From positions 1 through 6,183 of the forward strand of contig CAIYVS010000477.1 in the NCBI GenBank assembly GCA_903929655.1: a stretch of DNA of 6,183 nt, read 5' to 3'. Position 1 is the first letter of the stretch. Every line of letters starts with the position of its first letter. The translations under genes and the position numbers were made by a program. Origin of the DNA: an uncultured Bacteroidota bacterium. Lineage in GTDB: Bacteria; Bacteroidota; Bacteroidia; Chitinophagales; Chitinophagaceae. Shown piece after piece: positions 1-6,130 of this stretch. The notes below the pieces were generated by a model. It was not told the DNA's origin. It worked only from the letters and a program-made list of their open reading frames with translations, and did not search any database.

Positions 1-761
1 AGGGGTATGGAATTTATTTTGTAAAAATCGTTCATGAACTTTATCAATTCATCATTCCATTTCCCAAAGCCTCCGAAATGCCATTTATCAAATATTTGCC
101 AATTGTTGTTTTTACCAGGCTGCAGATGCTTTGATATCTCATCTTCCAGGTATATTCCGTTTTTCATTGGCGCAAAGCCGAGTAGTTGCTGCGAGGCTGG
201 CAAAGTATTTCTTAAACCGATAAATGTAGTTGCAGAGCCTATAGATACACATATATGGGTATAAAATGCAGGTATCAATTTTATTATATCTTCTGCACCT
301 TTCCTGCCCCACTCGTTCGCGCCTCCTTCGGGAATAATAAATGGATCGTTGAATTGATTGCTTAATTCCTGCAGCCATTGTTCATCATTCTTTTTTGCAT
401 ATTCTTCTCTTGTTACAAAAACCAATTGCATACCTAATGCTGTGCAATCTTTAAGAGTTGGGGTTAGCTCATGGGCTGCATAAGTGCCACGTACTATTGC
501 TATTGCCTTTACCCGCTTTTCATTGGCAGCAGCGGCTGTAGCCACTAAATGATTGGAATAAGCCCCACCAAAAGTGAGCACAGTGGTATAGCCCGCTTCG
601 GCAGCATATTGCAGATTGTACTTCAACTTATACCACTTATTACCGGATATTACAGGATGCAGTAGGTCCAGCCTGAGCATATCTATACGGCGTAGATCAG
701 ATGGATGCCAATCAGCATTTAAGGGCTGTATGATGGCATTTTCTTCACGAATTATATCCAT
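1..761 (-). CDS. PLP-dependent ACC deaminase / D-cysteine desulfhydrase family enzyme (3' end outside window)
   Basis: Translating the minus strand from the ATG at 761 gives an open frame of about 253 codons that reaches the window edge without a stop, so the C-terminal part is missing (family members are usually about 300-330 residues). It belongs to the fold-type II PLP enzymes. The motif SGNKWYKL places the Schiff-base lysine at residue 42, FGGAYSNHL at 64-72 holds the SNH segment that contacts the cofactor, and PEGGANEWG follows further on. The phosphate-binding glycine loop reads GSATT rather than the more usual GTGGT. Known family members deaminate ACC or split D-cysteine to pyruvate, ammonia and sulfide. 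The residues that separate these activities lie partly beyond the edge, so the substrate is undecided. The start codon lies inside the end of era, implying co-transcription and possibly translational coupling. A GGAGGG about 26 bases upstream is too far away to be an ordinary ribosome binding site. Cytoplasmic; no signal peptide. Confidence 0.88.
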   Translation of the reverse strand, partial: MDIIREENAIIQPLNADWHPSDLRRIDMLRLDLLHPVISGNKWYKLKYNLQYAAEAGYTTVLTFGGAYSNHLVATAAAANEKRVKAIAIVRGTYAAHELTPTLKDCTALGMQLVFVTREEYAKKNDEQWLQELSNQFNDPFIIPEGGANEWGRKGAEDIIKLIPAFYTHICVSIGSATTFIGLRNTLPASQQLLGFAPMKNGIYLEDEISKHLQPGKNNNWQIFDKWHFGGFGKWNDELIKFMNDFYKINSIP

Positions 762-1632
762 ACTCGCGCAGATAATTTTCTGTATCCCTCCATTTGGGCC
801 TTACTTTCACAAATAATTCAAGATGTACTTTCTTTTGTAAAAACGCTTCGATTGCCATTCTTGATGCAATTCCTAATTGTTTTATCAGGCTCCCGCCTTT
901 GCCAATCAATATAACCTTTTGAGTTTCCCGGCTCACTATGATCTCAGCCTTAATCACGTTCAAAGTCGTCTTTTCTTCAAAGGCCTGTATGATAACTGCA
1001 GTGTGATAAGGTATCTCCTCATGATACAATTTAAATATTTGCTCACGTATCATCTCTGCAACAAAAAACCTTACCGGCCTGTCGGACATACTGTCTTCCG
1101 GATAATAAGGCGGTGCTTCGGGCAGATTCTTTAATATCAGGGGGATGATCTTATCTGTATTCGTTTTTTGCAATGCAGAAACTGTCAGCACATCCCATTT
1201 TGGAAATTTTGTTTTGAATGCCTCCACAATTTCCTCAGTTTTCTTTTTATCCCGTATTGTATCGGCCTTGTTGAGCAATAAAATGCAGGGCACTTTAAGC
1301 TTCAGCATGGCTGCAATTGCTTCCAGCTCTTCAATGGGCTGCACAATATCATGCACCAAAATAGCAATGTCGCTGTCCTCGAGGGCACTTTTCACCTGTT
1401 GCATCATTTTTTCATGCAATTTGTATTGTGGTTCTATGATTCCGGGCGTATCTGAAAAAACAATTTGATAAGCAGGTTCAGTAAGAATACCCAATATACG
1501 ATGCCTTGTTGTTTGCACTTTATGAGAGGTAATAACCAGGTTCTCACCCAGCAAAGTATTGAGCAGGGTTGACTTTCCGGCATTCGGAGCTCCAAAAATA
1601 TTTACAAAACCAGCTTGATGTTTATCGGACAT
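745..1632 (-). CDS. era: GTPase Era, ribosome small-subunit assembly factor
   Basis: The 295-residue protein has the normal Era length and layout. The N-terminal GTPase domain shows G1 GAPNAGKS (14-21), the switch I region with TTRHR (41-45), G3 DTPG (61-64), G4 NKAD (121-124) and G5 SAL (152-154). The C-terminal KH domain carries the GKGG loop at 244-247 within VILIGKGGS. Known role of the family: it binds the 3' end of 16S rRNA through the KH domain and checkpoints 30S maturation and the cell cycle in a GTP-dependent way. The start MSDKHQ puts the G1 motif at the usual distance from the N-terminus. A TATTTTTG sequence at 1640-1647 on this strand resembles a Bacteroidota -7 box, but it has no well-spaced -33 partner and would give an almost leaderless mRNA. 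The gene is divergent from the tRNA-fMet gene and its stop overlaps the start of the PLP enzyme by 17 bases. All key residues are present. Confidence 0.97.
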   Translation of the reverse strand: MSDKHQAGFVNIFGAPNAGKSTLLNTLLGENLVITSHKVQTTRHRILGILTEPAYQIVFSDTPGIIEPQYKLHEKMMQQVKSALEDSDIAILVHDIVQPIEELEAIAAMLKLKVPCILLLNKADTIRDKKKTEEIVEAFKTKFPKWDVLTVSALQKTNTDKIIPLILKNLPEAPPYYPEDSMSDRPVRFFVAEMIREQIFKLYHEEIPYHTAVIIQAFEEKTTLNVIKAEIIVSRETQKVILIGKGGSLIKQLGIASRMAIEAFLQKKVHLELFVKVRPKWRDTENYLREYGYNS

Positions 1633-1697
1633 GAGACCGCAAAAATACTAGCAATCCTGCAAATACTGCATTTTAAAAAGGCATAAAAACAAAATGA

Positions 1698-1729
1698 TTT
1701 GTTTATTCAATACACAACACATACATTTG
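1698..1729 (+). promoter_or_regulatory. Promoter of the tRNA-fMet gene (Bacteroidota type)
   Basis: TTTG at 1698-1701 and TACATTTG at 1722-1729 are separated by 20 bases. This matches the -33/-7 consensus (TTTG, 19-21 bases, TAnnTTTG) of the Bacteroidota primary sigma factor. Transcription would start a few bases downstream, around 1734-1737, just before the tRNA 5' end. It is the best promoter match I found in the window. Confidence 0.75.
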
Positions 1730-1739
1730 CACCCCACAT

Positions 1740-1812
<73 letters not shown>

Positions 1813-1817
<5 letters not shown>

Positions 1818-1841
1818 ACCTCTCAACTGAGAGGTTTTTTT
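1813..1841 (+). terminator. Rho-independent terminator of tRNA-fMet
   Basis: The stem CCTCTC (1819-1824) pairs with GAGAGG (1829-1834) around loop AACT. It is extended by A6 pairing with the T-run at 1835-1841. The ATG of the nuclease gene follows the last T directly. The 3' arm GAGAGG lies 7 bases upstream of that ATG and could act as its Shine-Dalgarno site in read-through transcripts. Confidence 0.9.
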
Positions 1842-2105
1842 ATGTTCTCTGTATATATACTATACTCTTTTAGCCATAAGATCACCTATACTGGTTTTAC
1901 AAGTAACCTTATTCAAAGGTTTTATTCCCATAATGCTTTAGGAAAAACAAATTGGACATGCAGGTTTCGGCCTTGGCTTGTCTTGCACATCGAATTATTT
2001 GATAATAAATCTGACGCTATGATGAGAGAAAAAGAACTGAAATCTGGCAAAGGTAGAGATTGGATAAACAAGAACTTGGCGGAATGGATAAAGGTGTTTC
2101 AATAA
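1842..2105 (+). CDS. Small GIY-YIG nuclease-domain protein (YhbQ/UPF0213-like)
   Basis: This 87-residue protein is essentially one GIY-YIG domain. The first strand VYILYS (4-9) and the YTGFT segment (16-20) correspond to the GIY and YIG halves, followed by conserved Arg26 and HN (30-31), then RPW (43-45), and the helix DAMMREKELK (58-67), whose Glu63 would be the metal ligand. Catalytic positions look intact. Single-domain members of this superfamily are putative DNA endonucleases of mostly unknown role; known relatives include UvrC, homing endonucleases and a few restriction enzymes. The ATG follows the tRNA terminator T-run without any promoter, so expression would depend on read-through. 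The frame is open upstream only back to a TAG inside the tRNA, and this ATG is the only sensible start. Six bases after the stop begins a broken copy of the tRNA. The family is clear; DNA target and function are not. Confidence 0.88.
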   Translation: MFSVYILYSFSHKITYTGFTSNLIQRFYSHNALGKTNWTCRFRPWLVLHIELFDNKSDAMMREKELKSGKGRDWINKNLAEWIKVFQ

Positions 2106-2111
2106 ATATGT

Positions 2112-2159
2112 GGCTCATATCCGCCGCGGCGGACATAGGTTCGATCCCTGTCCTCGCTA
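2112..2159 (+). pseudogene. 3'-half tRNA-fMet fragment with GC palindrome replacing the anticodon arm
   Basis: GGCTCATA (2112-2119) matches the anticodon loop region of the intact tRNA. A 14-base palindrome then replaces the 10 bases of the 3' anticodon strand and variable loop, after which the T arm and acceptor 3' strand are identical to the functional gene. The acceptor 5' strand, D arm and most of the 5' anticodon strand are missing, so it cannot fold or be charged. It starts 6 bases after the nuclease stop codon. Confidence 0.88.
2120..2133 (+). repeat. Perfect 14-bp GC-rich palindrome
   Basis: TCCGCCGCGGCGGA equals its own reverse complement. It has 12 G/C out of 14 in otherwise AT-rich DNA. 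It sits exactly where the intact tRNA has its 3' anticodon strand and variable loop. The centre is CCGCGG. A near copy lies at the same place in the third tRNA copy. Confidence 0.93.
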
Positions 2160-2165
2160 CAAAAA
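2134..2165 (+). repeat. 32-bp direct repeat, copy 2
   Basis: Perfect match to 1786-1817. Identity ends in the A-tract; beyond it the two terminator stems differ completely. A repeat made of a tRNA 3' end is the usual footprint of tRNA-site integration, although no integrase is present here. Confidence 0.93.
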
Positions 2166-2189
2166 GGTATCCATTTGGGTGTCTTTTTT
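2161..2189 (+). terminator. Terminator behind the 3'-half tRNA fragment
   Basis: An A5 tract is followed by GGTATCC (2166-2172) pairing with GGGTGTC (2177-2183) around loop ATTT, then T6. The stem uses four Watson-Crick and three G:U pairs, so it works for plus-strand RNA and much less well on the other strand. It occupies the same place as the terminator of the intact tRNA but has an unrelated stem. Confidence 0.6.
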
Positions 2190-2238
2190 GATTTTGGACG
2201 ATTTTATACTCCTAAAATGTCGAAATCGCAGGGCTTTC

Positions 2239-4476
2239 CTATAGCTTAAAATCGTTTACCTGTTTCAAAAGTTCAACATCTTTACGCCACTTAGCCATGT
2301 CCCTTTCATATGCATCTTGCGTTTTGGTGAGGCGGAGAGTATGTGGCGACTTTTTTTTGATAGTCTCCATTTTTAAATCAATTGTTACACGGCGGATTGC
2401 GTTTTCCATATCAGTTCGGAAATTTTGATTTTTCTGATAGTCAAAGACCTGTTGCGTTGGTGATTGTAGAAAATCCGCTAAAATGTGCCATATCTTTTTA
2501 TCACCAGAATTGTTTGGTAATGATCTCGACCAATCAACCGGAGGTTTCGGCTTATTACCAACCCGCTTAGCCAGGTCTTCTTTGCATATTGCCATGATCT
2601 GGCTGGCTAAAATATATCCCTTACCTGCTTCAAGTATTACTTCTACCAATACATTGTTGACATACTCCCTGTTAATATCCTTTGTGAATGCTTCCTTTAT
2701 ATTTTTGAGCCATGCCACATCTCCCTCTTTAGGCTTGCTGAGTAGCAGTACCCTACGCAAAATATCTTTTGCAATAGCGCTTTTATCTGTTCCAGACAGC
2801 TCCAGATTATGCATATAGGCAGGTATCCGGTCTGTTTGATCTTTTACAAATGTAGTGTAGCTGTTTTGATCAGATAATTCAGTTAAAATAGTCAGGAGAT
2901 GATTGGTTATAGATTTTTTCGCTATCTCACCAACTGTAGTAAATATTTTTTCAAAATACTTGGTAGGATAAGCTGAAAACAACTTCAACCAGCTTTCAAC
3001 CTTGATCCTTTTGAAATAATTTGTCAATAAAATTGCGCCCTTGTCCTCAAGATAATTTTCATCTTTCAGAATGATCAAAAAATCTGCTAAGGGGCTATAA
3101 TCTGAATGCCCGCTACTTTCTCTTTCATTTAAATCTACTTCTACCAATTTTTTTATCATCATTATTTGATCCACATTAACCAATTCCCAGTGCTTAATAT
3201 AGTAAGCTATCCATTCCAACTTATTGCCAGCACTTAACTTACTTAATACATCAAACTGATACTTTCTTGGCCATAAAAAAATGGCTCCATAGTGATACCA
3301 ATAAGTCATTTCCATCCCAGCATTTCCGGTATAGCCTTCTGCGTCCTTTTCTATGGGCTCCCCCTCGTTGAGTTCATCAGCAGATATAATATCTTCTTTT
3401 TTAAACTGAATATTATCCAGTGAAGGCACACCTTCCTGCATCCAATGTTCAACGCTTACATGTTCATCATATACTTCCCCCATTTCCCCGTCTTCAGCCA
3501 AACCATCATCATCATAATCATCATAACGGCCCCTTCCACGCGATCGTGACGAACCATAGTCATAATCATCTATCAGTTCACCCGTCTGATAGGAAGTAAC
3601 CAAGCCCAATTTGGCGTAATATCCCGCTCTTTTTGCTGCCAGAATCAGTGCCTCTGCCTTAGGCCGGTCATCTAACTTGAGCGCTTCCATCATATAATTT
3701 GAAGGGGTATACTGATGCCCCAGCAATATTATTTTCAGAATATCCTGATAATCTTCTGCGGCTTTCAGGATTTCCGCAAGTCGGTTGGCATGGCCTTCCA
3801 ATTGGTGCATTTGTATCTTTTTTTCACCTTTTTGCTGCACCAAGTTATAAGTCAGGCACACCCTGTATCCTGAAGTTATGGGTTTAATTTCATGTTCACA
3901 GTCGGCGTAGAAAGCTGTATATGGTATTTTGTATTGGCTTGCAGGCCCTGAAAAGTCAATAGTTTCTGTTCTTCCATCAAATTTAATGATCAGTTCACCC
4001 CCGGTATGCTTTGCCGGTAAGCCAATGATAAGCGAACCAAACATTCCTTTTTCTTTTTCGGAATCTTTATGTGGCAGGAAGAAGTCCCCTTTTTCATAAA
4101 TCAGCAGTTTGTATAAATTGGCCCTTACCGGGTGTTCTTGTATGCCCAGCTCTGGCTTGATCCGTTCAATAACGCTCTCAATAAATCTATTCCAATCGTC
4201 ATTATTGAAAGATATTTTACCGGCATCAATTTCCCATGCACTCCTTACGGTTGCATCCAGCACCGTCTTACTACCTTTGCCAAAAGGAGCTTTATGGGCC
4301 ACTTTTATCATTTCGTTTATTTCGAGGGGACTTATAGGAAAACCAATCTCACCAATTCCTTCTATCTCCATACCCGGAAATAGAAACGACATGTTATCCA
4401 TACTCACAAAAGAACCGCTTCCCTTGATTTCCCCTAAGACTTCGAGCAATTGCTCTTTGAAATCAGATGAATACAT
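2239..4476 (-). CDS. Large 2-oxoglutarate/Fe(II)-dependent oxygenase (prolyl 4-hydroxylase-like domain)
   Basis: From the ATG at 4476 the protein has 745 residues. The frame stays open to an ATG at 4572, but a good promoter lies between the two, and the extra 32 residues (MNITVQFSCIKK...) do not look like a conserved N-terminus, so MYSSDFKEQL is preferred. Residues about 118-212 form a double-stranded beta-helix oxygenase core: YKLLIYEKGDFFLPHKD gives His136 and Asp138 (HxD), CEHEI gives His195, and GYRVCLTYNL gives Arg205 as the likely 2OG carboxylate ligand. All expected iron and cosubstrate residues are present. Residues about 303-338 are a low-complexity linker rich in Asp/Tyr with an SRSRGRGR patch. 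The remaining 400 residues look mostly helical and I do not recognise them. Substrate unknown; hydroxylation of a protein or nucleic acid is possible. No signal peptide or membrane segment is apparent. It stands alone between two tRNA-derived repeats, facing away from msrA. Confidence 0.85.
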   Translation of the reverse strand: MYSSDFKEQLLEVLGEIKGSGSFVSMDNMSFLFPGMEIEGIGEIGFPISPLEINEMIKVAHKAPFGKGSKTVLDATVRSAWEIDAGKISFNNDDWNRFIESVIERIKPELGIQEHPVRANLYKLLIYEKGDFFLPHKDSEKEKGMFGSLIIGLPAKHTGGELIIKFDGRTETIDFSGPASQYKIPYTAFYADCEHEIKPITSGYRVCLTYNLVQQKGEKKIQMHQLEGHANRLAEILKAAEDYQDILKIILLGHQYTPSNYMMEALKLDDRPKAEALILAAKRAGYYAKLGLVTSYQTGELIDDYDYGSSRSRGRGRYDDYDDDGLAEDGEMGEVYDEHVSVEHWMQEGVPSLDNIQFKKEDIISADELNEGEPIEKDAEGYTGNAGMEMTYWYHYGAIFLWPRKYQFDVLSKLSAGNKLEWIAYYIKHWELVNVDQIMMIKKLVEVDLNERESSGHSDYSPLADFLIILKDENYLEDKGAILLTNYFKRIKVESWLKLFSAYPTKYFEKIFTTVGEIAKKSITNHLLTILTELSDQNSYTTFVKDQTDRIPAYMHNLELSGTDKSAIAKDILRRVLLLSKPKEGDVAWLKNIKEAFTKDINREYVNNVLVEVILEAGKGYILASQIMAICKEDLAKRVGNKPKPPVDWSRSLPNNSGDKKIWHILADFLQSPTQQVFDYQKNQNFRTDMENAIRRVTIDLKMETIKKKSPHTLRLTKTQDAYERDMAKWRKDVELLKQVNDFKL

Positions 4477-4493
4477 CTTTAAGATTTGAAAAA

Positions 4494-4523
4494 CAAAACT
4501 AAGAATAGACGGAATTAAACAAA
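4494..4523 (-). promoter_or_regulatory. Promoter of the oxygenase gene
   Basis: On the minus strand TTTG (4523-4520) is followed after 18 bases by TAGTTTTG (4501-4494), close to the Bacteroidota -33/-7 consensus. The start point would be near 4487, giving a leader of about 10 bases before the ATG at 4476 and excluding the upstream ATG at 4572. Confidence 0.6.
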
Positions 4524-4601
4524 ATAAATTTTCACATTTCTTTATACAGCTAAATTGCACCGTAATATTCAATTTTCAGAAGCTGCATTTGCACCCAATA
4601 T

Positions 4602-4677
4602 TGCAAGGTAGCGCAGTGGTAGCTCGTCGGGCTCATATCCGCCGCCGCGGGCATAGGTTCGATCCCAGTCCTCGCTA
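4602..4677 (+). pseudogene. Decayed full-length tRNA-fMet copy with GC block in the anticodon arm
   Basis: The copy aligns to the intact tRNA over its whole length but is 76 rather than 72 bases long, because the same 10-base stretch is replaced by a 14-base GC block (4638-4651). Mismatches have accumulated in three other stems: A:C in the acceptor, C:U in the D stem (position 11:24) and A:A in the T stem, and the anticodon stem can no longer form. The similarity extends upstream: 20 of 23 bases from 4586 match the region from 1724, including CATTTG of the -7 box, but there is no -33 element at the right distance. It was therefore copied as a whole gene with its promoter end and is now a pseudogene. 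An overlapping minus-strand ORF across it is not credible as a gene. Confidence 0.88.
4638..4651 (+). repeat. Near copy of the GC palindrome
   Basis: TCCGCCGCCGCGGG differs from the palindrome at 2120-2133 at two of 14 positions and is no longer a perfect palindrome, but it still contains CCGCGG. It lies at the identical position in the tRNA. Over 49 bases (2112-2160 against 4630-4678) the two defective copies differ at only four positions. Confidence 0.85.
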
Positions 4678-4683
4678 TTCCGC

Positions 4684-4716
4684 AAAAAATCCAAAATTTG
4701 TTTTTCGGACTTTTTT
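4684..4716 (+). terminator. Terminator-like hairpin behind the tRNA pseudogene
   Basis: A6, then TCC and A4, pair with T4, GGA and T6 around a short TTTG loop, with small bulges. The stem is AT-rich and weaker than the one behind the intact tRNA. Position and A-tract/T-tract design match the other two copies, so it is probably a relic or weak version of the original terminator. Confidence 0.45.
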
Positions 4717-4891
4717 ATTGCCCGCACCATATATAGTAATTTGTTTATATTTATTACGTAAAACCCAGCCATCACCACACTCCCACACACAGCTTCTACC
4801 AGCAATAAACCCCTCCTTGATACCAGAAGTATCTGCTTCTGCACTACTATATTTAACATAATCGTTTACTCATTTCTGTCTTATCTTTAGC
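4717..4891. other. Intergenic stretch upstream of msrA, no gene seen
   Basis: AT-rich sequence between the tRNA pseudogene terminator and msrA. I see no remnant of a GIY-YIG ORF, no RNA gene and no strong promoter. TATCTTTA at 4882-4889 resembles a -7 box with one mismatch but lacks a partner at the right spacing. Confidence 0.5.
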
Positions 4892-5401
4892 ATGCCTAAA
4901 AAAAACATACTTATGAGTACTGAGAAAGCCATTCTTGCCGCTGGTTGCTTTTGGGGGGTAGAAGAACTGATCAGGCATTACCCGGGGGTTATTTCAACAG
5001 TGGTGGGATATACGGGAGGTGATGTGCCCAATGCCACTTACAGAAACCACGGAACACATGCTGAAGGGATAGAAGTAACGTTTGACCCCGCAAGACTATC
5101 TTACCGTAAACTGTTGGAGTATTTCTTCCAGATACATGATCCTACTACCAGGAACAGGCAGGGGAACGACAGGGGAACTTCTTACCGCTCAGCCATCTTT
5201 TATAAGGACGAAACCCAGCGCTATACTGCTGAGGCCCTTATAACAGAAATGGAAGCGTCCGGCAAATGGCCGGGAAAAATTGTTACGGAGGTTGTACCTG
5301 CCACAGACTTCTGGAATGCCGAAGCCGAGCATCAGGATTATCTACAAAAACATCCAGGGGGCTATACTTGTCACTTTGAACGGCCTGACTGGAAGCTTTA
5401 A
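4892..5401 (+). CDS. msrA: Peptide methionine sulfoxide reductase MsrA
   Basis: The 169-residue protein is a complete single-domain MsrA, which reduces the S-epimer of methionine sulfoxide in proteins using thioredoxin. The signature GCFWG (18-22) carries the catalytic Cys19. The conserved blocks VVGYTGG, IHDPTT...NRQGND and GTSYRSAIF follow, and GYTCHF near the C-terminus supplies the likely resolving Cys160. There is no MsrB domain and no signal peptide, so it is a cytoplasmic MsrA-only form. The first ATG (4892) is followed by another in frame at 4913 (MSTEKAILAAGCFWG). If TATCTTTA at 4882-4889 is the -7 box, transcription would start after 4892 and the shorter 162-residue form would be the real one. 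Both fit the family. It stands alone: the neighbour upstream is a tRNA pseudogene and the one downstream converges on it. Confidence 0.96.
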   Translation: MPKKNILMSTEKAILAAGCFWGVEELIRHYPGVISTVVGYTGGDVPNATYRNHGTHAEGIEVTFDPARLSYRKLLEYFFQIHDPTTRNRQGNDRGTSYRSAIFYKDETQRYTAEALITEMEASGKWPGKIVTEVVPATDFWNAEAEHQDYLQKHPGGYTCHFERPDWKL

Positions 5402-5459
5402 GTTAGAAATGATTGTTTTTTTGTATTAAAAGTTCGACATTTTGCAGGTTCCCTCCACG

Positions 5460-5486
5460 AAAAAAAAACTGAAATTCATTTTTCAG
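5460..5486 (-). terminator. Likely terminator of the SRPBCC gene
   Basis: On the minus strand a 6-bp stem CTGAAA/TTTCAG (5481-5486 with 5469-5474, loop 5475-5480) is followed by nine Ts (5468-5460). The stem is short and AT-rich but the T-run is strong. It lies about 190 bases after the stop of the gene at 5681. For plus-strand msrA transcripts the hairpin has no T-run after it. Confidence 0.5.
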
Positions 5487-5648
5487 GCTTATTTATTATA
5501 CAAAACACACCTCACCATTATTGCATGTTTATTTCAAAACCAAACCATTGCAATACTCCTACAAATAGCCTTTCTTAGTATCAGCCCGTCAATAAATAAG
5601 TAAGTGAAAACAATGGCTTTCCTTTATGTCTAATGAATGAGCCGCTAA

Positions 5649-5667
5649 TGAATTGATGGACAATTCA
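5649..5667. repeat. Small inverted repeat 3' of the SRPBCC gene
   Basis: TGAATTG and CAATTCA form a 7-bp stem with a 5-base loop, about 14 bases after the stop codon of the minus-strand gene. No T-run follows on either strand, so it is not a convincing intrinsic terminator; it may stabilise the 3' end or be chance. A 9-base direct repeat CTAATGAAT (5630 and 5645) lies next to it. Confidence 0.3.
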
Positions 5668-5680
5668 AGAAATAAAAAAT

Positions 5681-6130
5681 TTAATTCTTCTCCGCCAGTT
5701 CCTTCAGTTTTTCTAAAGCCTTAGGCCATACCTTCTTAAAATAGTCCAGGAATTCCGAGCTTATATTTGCGCCTCCCATATCAATTCTTAATTCTGTTTT
5801 CCCATCCACTGTTTTCAGTCTATAATTTTCCATGGCTCCGGCCCATTCCTTACTTTCTGTGCTATCCATATCCTCTACACCTTTACTAACAATACCCAAG
5901 TGTTTAATAGACATAAACTCATTGGGTATATTTTCTACTATAACAGATACCATACCTGAATTTTTCCCGTCCAGGAAAAGCACTTTGCTTCCTTTTTCCC
6001 AGTCTGTTTCAGCCCTGGAACCGGGAGCAAAGGCGGATGTCCACTCCCTATAAGTAGCGTCGTTCCAAAGTGTATTCCATACTTTTCCCTTTGGTGCATC
6101 TATTACTATATTAAATTTCATTTTTTCCAT
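5681..6130 (-). CDS. SRPBCC / AHSA1-like (START-like fold) protein
   Basis: This 149-residue protein fits a single SRPBCC domain of the AHSA1-like type. The N-terminal strand FNIVIDAPKGKVWNTLWN is the usual opening, in which the ligand-cavity helix begins after the first strand. It is followed by YREWTSAFAPGS (27-38), a run of predicted beta strands (KVLFLDG, GMVSVIVENI, FMSIKHLG), and a long C-terminal helix FLDYFKKVWPKALEKLKELAEK. Proteins of this fold bind hydrophobic ligands or act as small-molecule binding or stress proteins; the sequence alone does not show what this one binds. There is no signal peptide or extra domain. The start MEKMKF gives a compact domain with few extra residues; Met4 is an equally possible start. 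No clear Bacteroidota promoter is visible in the 50 bases upstream before the window ends. Confidence 0.82.
   Translation of the reverse strand: MEKMKFNIVIDAPKGKVWNTLWNDATYREWTSAFAPGSRAETDWEKGSKVLFLDGKNSGMVSVIVENIPNEFMSIKHLGIVSKGVEDMDSTESKEWAGAMENYRLKTVDGKTELRIDMGGANISSEFLDYFKKVWPKALEKLKELAEKN

Noticed and set aside
1145..1468. 107-codon plus-strand ORF inside era
   Set aside because: It is a shadow of the era coding frame with no independent signals; era is beyond doubt.
1640..1647. TATTTTTG as the era promoter -7 box
   Set aside because: The nearest TTTG on that strand is only 12 bases upstream, so the pair does not fit the required spacing of about 19-21.
2195..2230. Hairpin CGATTTTA ... 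TAAAATGTCG as terminator of the oxygenase gene
   Set aside because: The stem is bulged and no T-run follows it on the minus strand.
4109..4489. 126-codon plus-strand ORF inside the oxygenase gene
   Set aside because: It is antisense to the conserved N-terminal part of the oxygenase and has no recognisable domain.
4477..4572. N-terminal extension of the oxygenase to the ATG at 4572
   Set aside because: A good promoter lies within it and the residues look like translated intergenic DNA.
4569..4859. 96-codon minus-strand ORF between the oxygenase and msrA
   Set aside because: Its C-terminal third is the antisense reading of the tRNA pseudogene, and the rest shows no recognisable domain or start signal.
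4589..4861. 90-codon plus-strand ORF across the tRNA pseudogene
   Set aside because: Its N-terminal part is translated tRNA sequence and the rest is low-quality intergenic sequence. It does not resemble the GIY-YIG protein found behind the intact tRNA.
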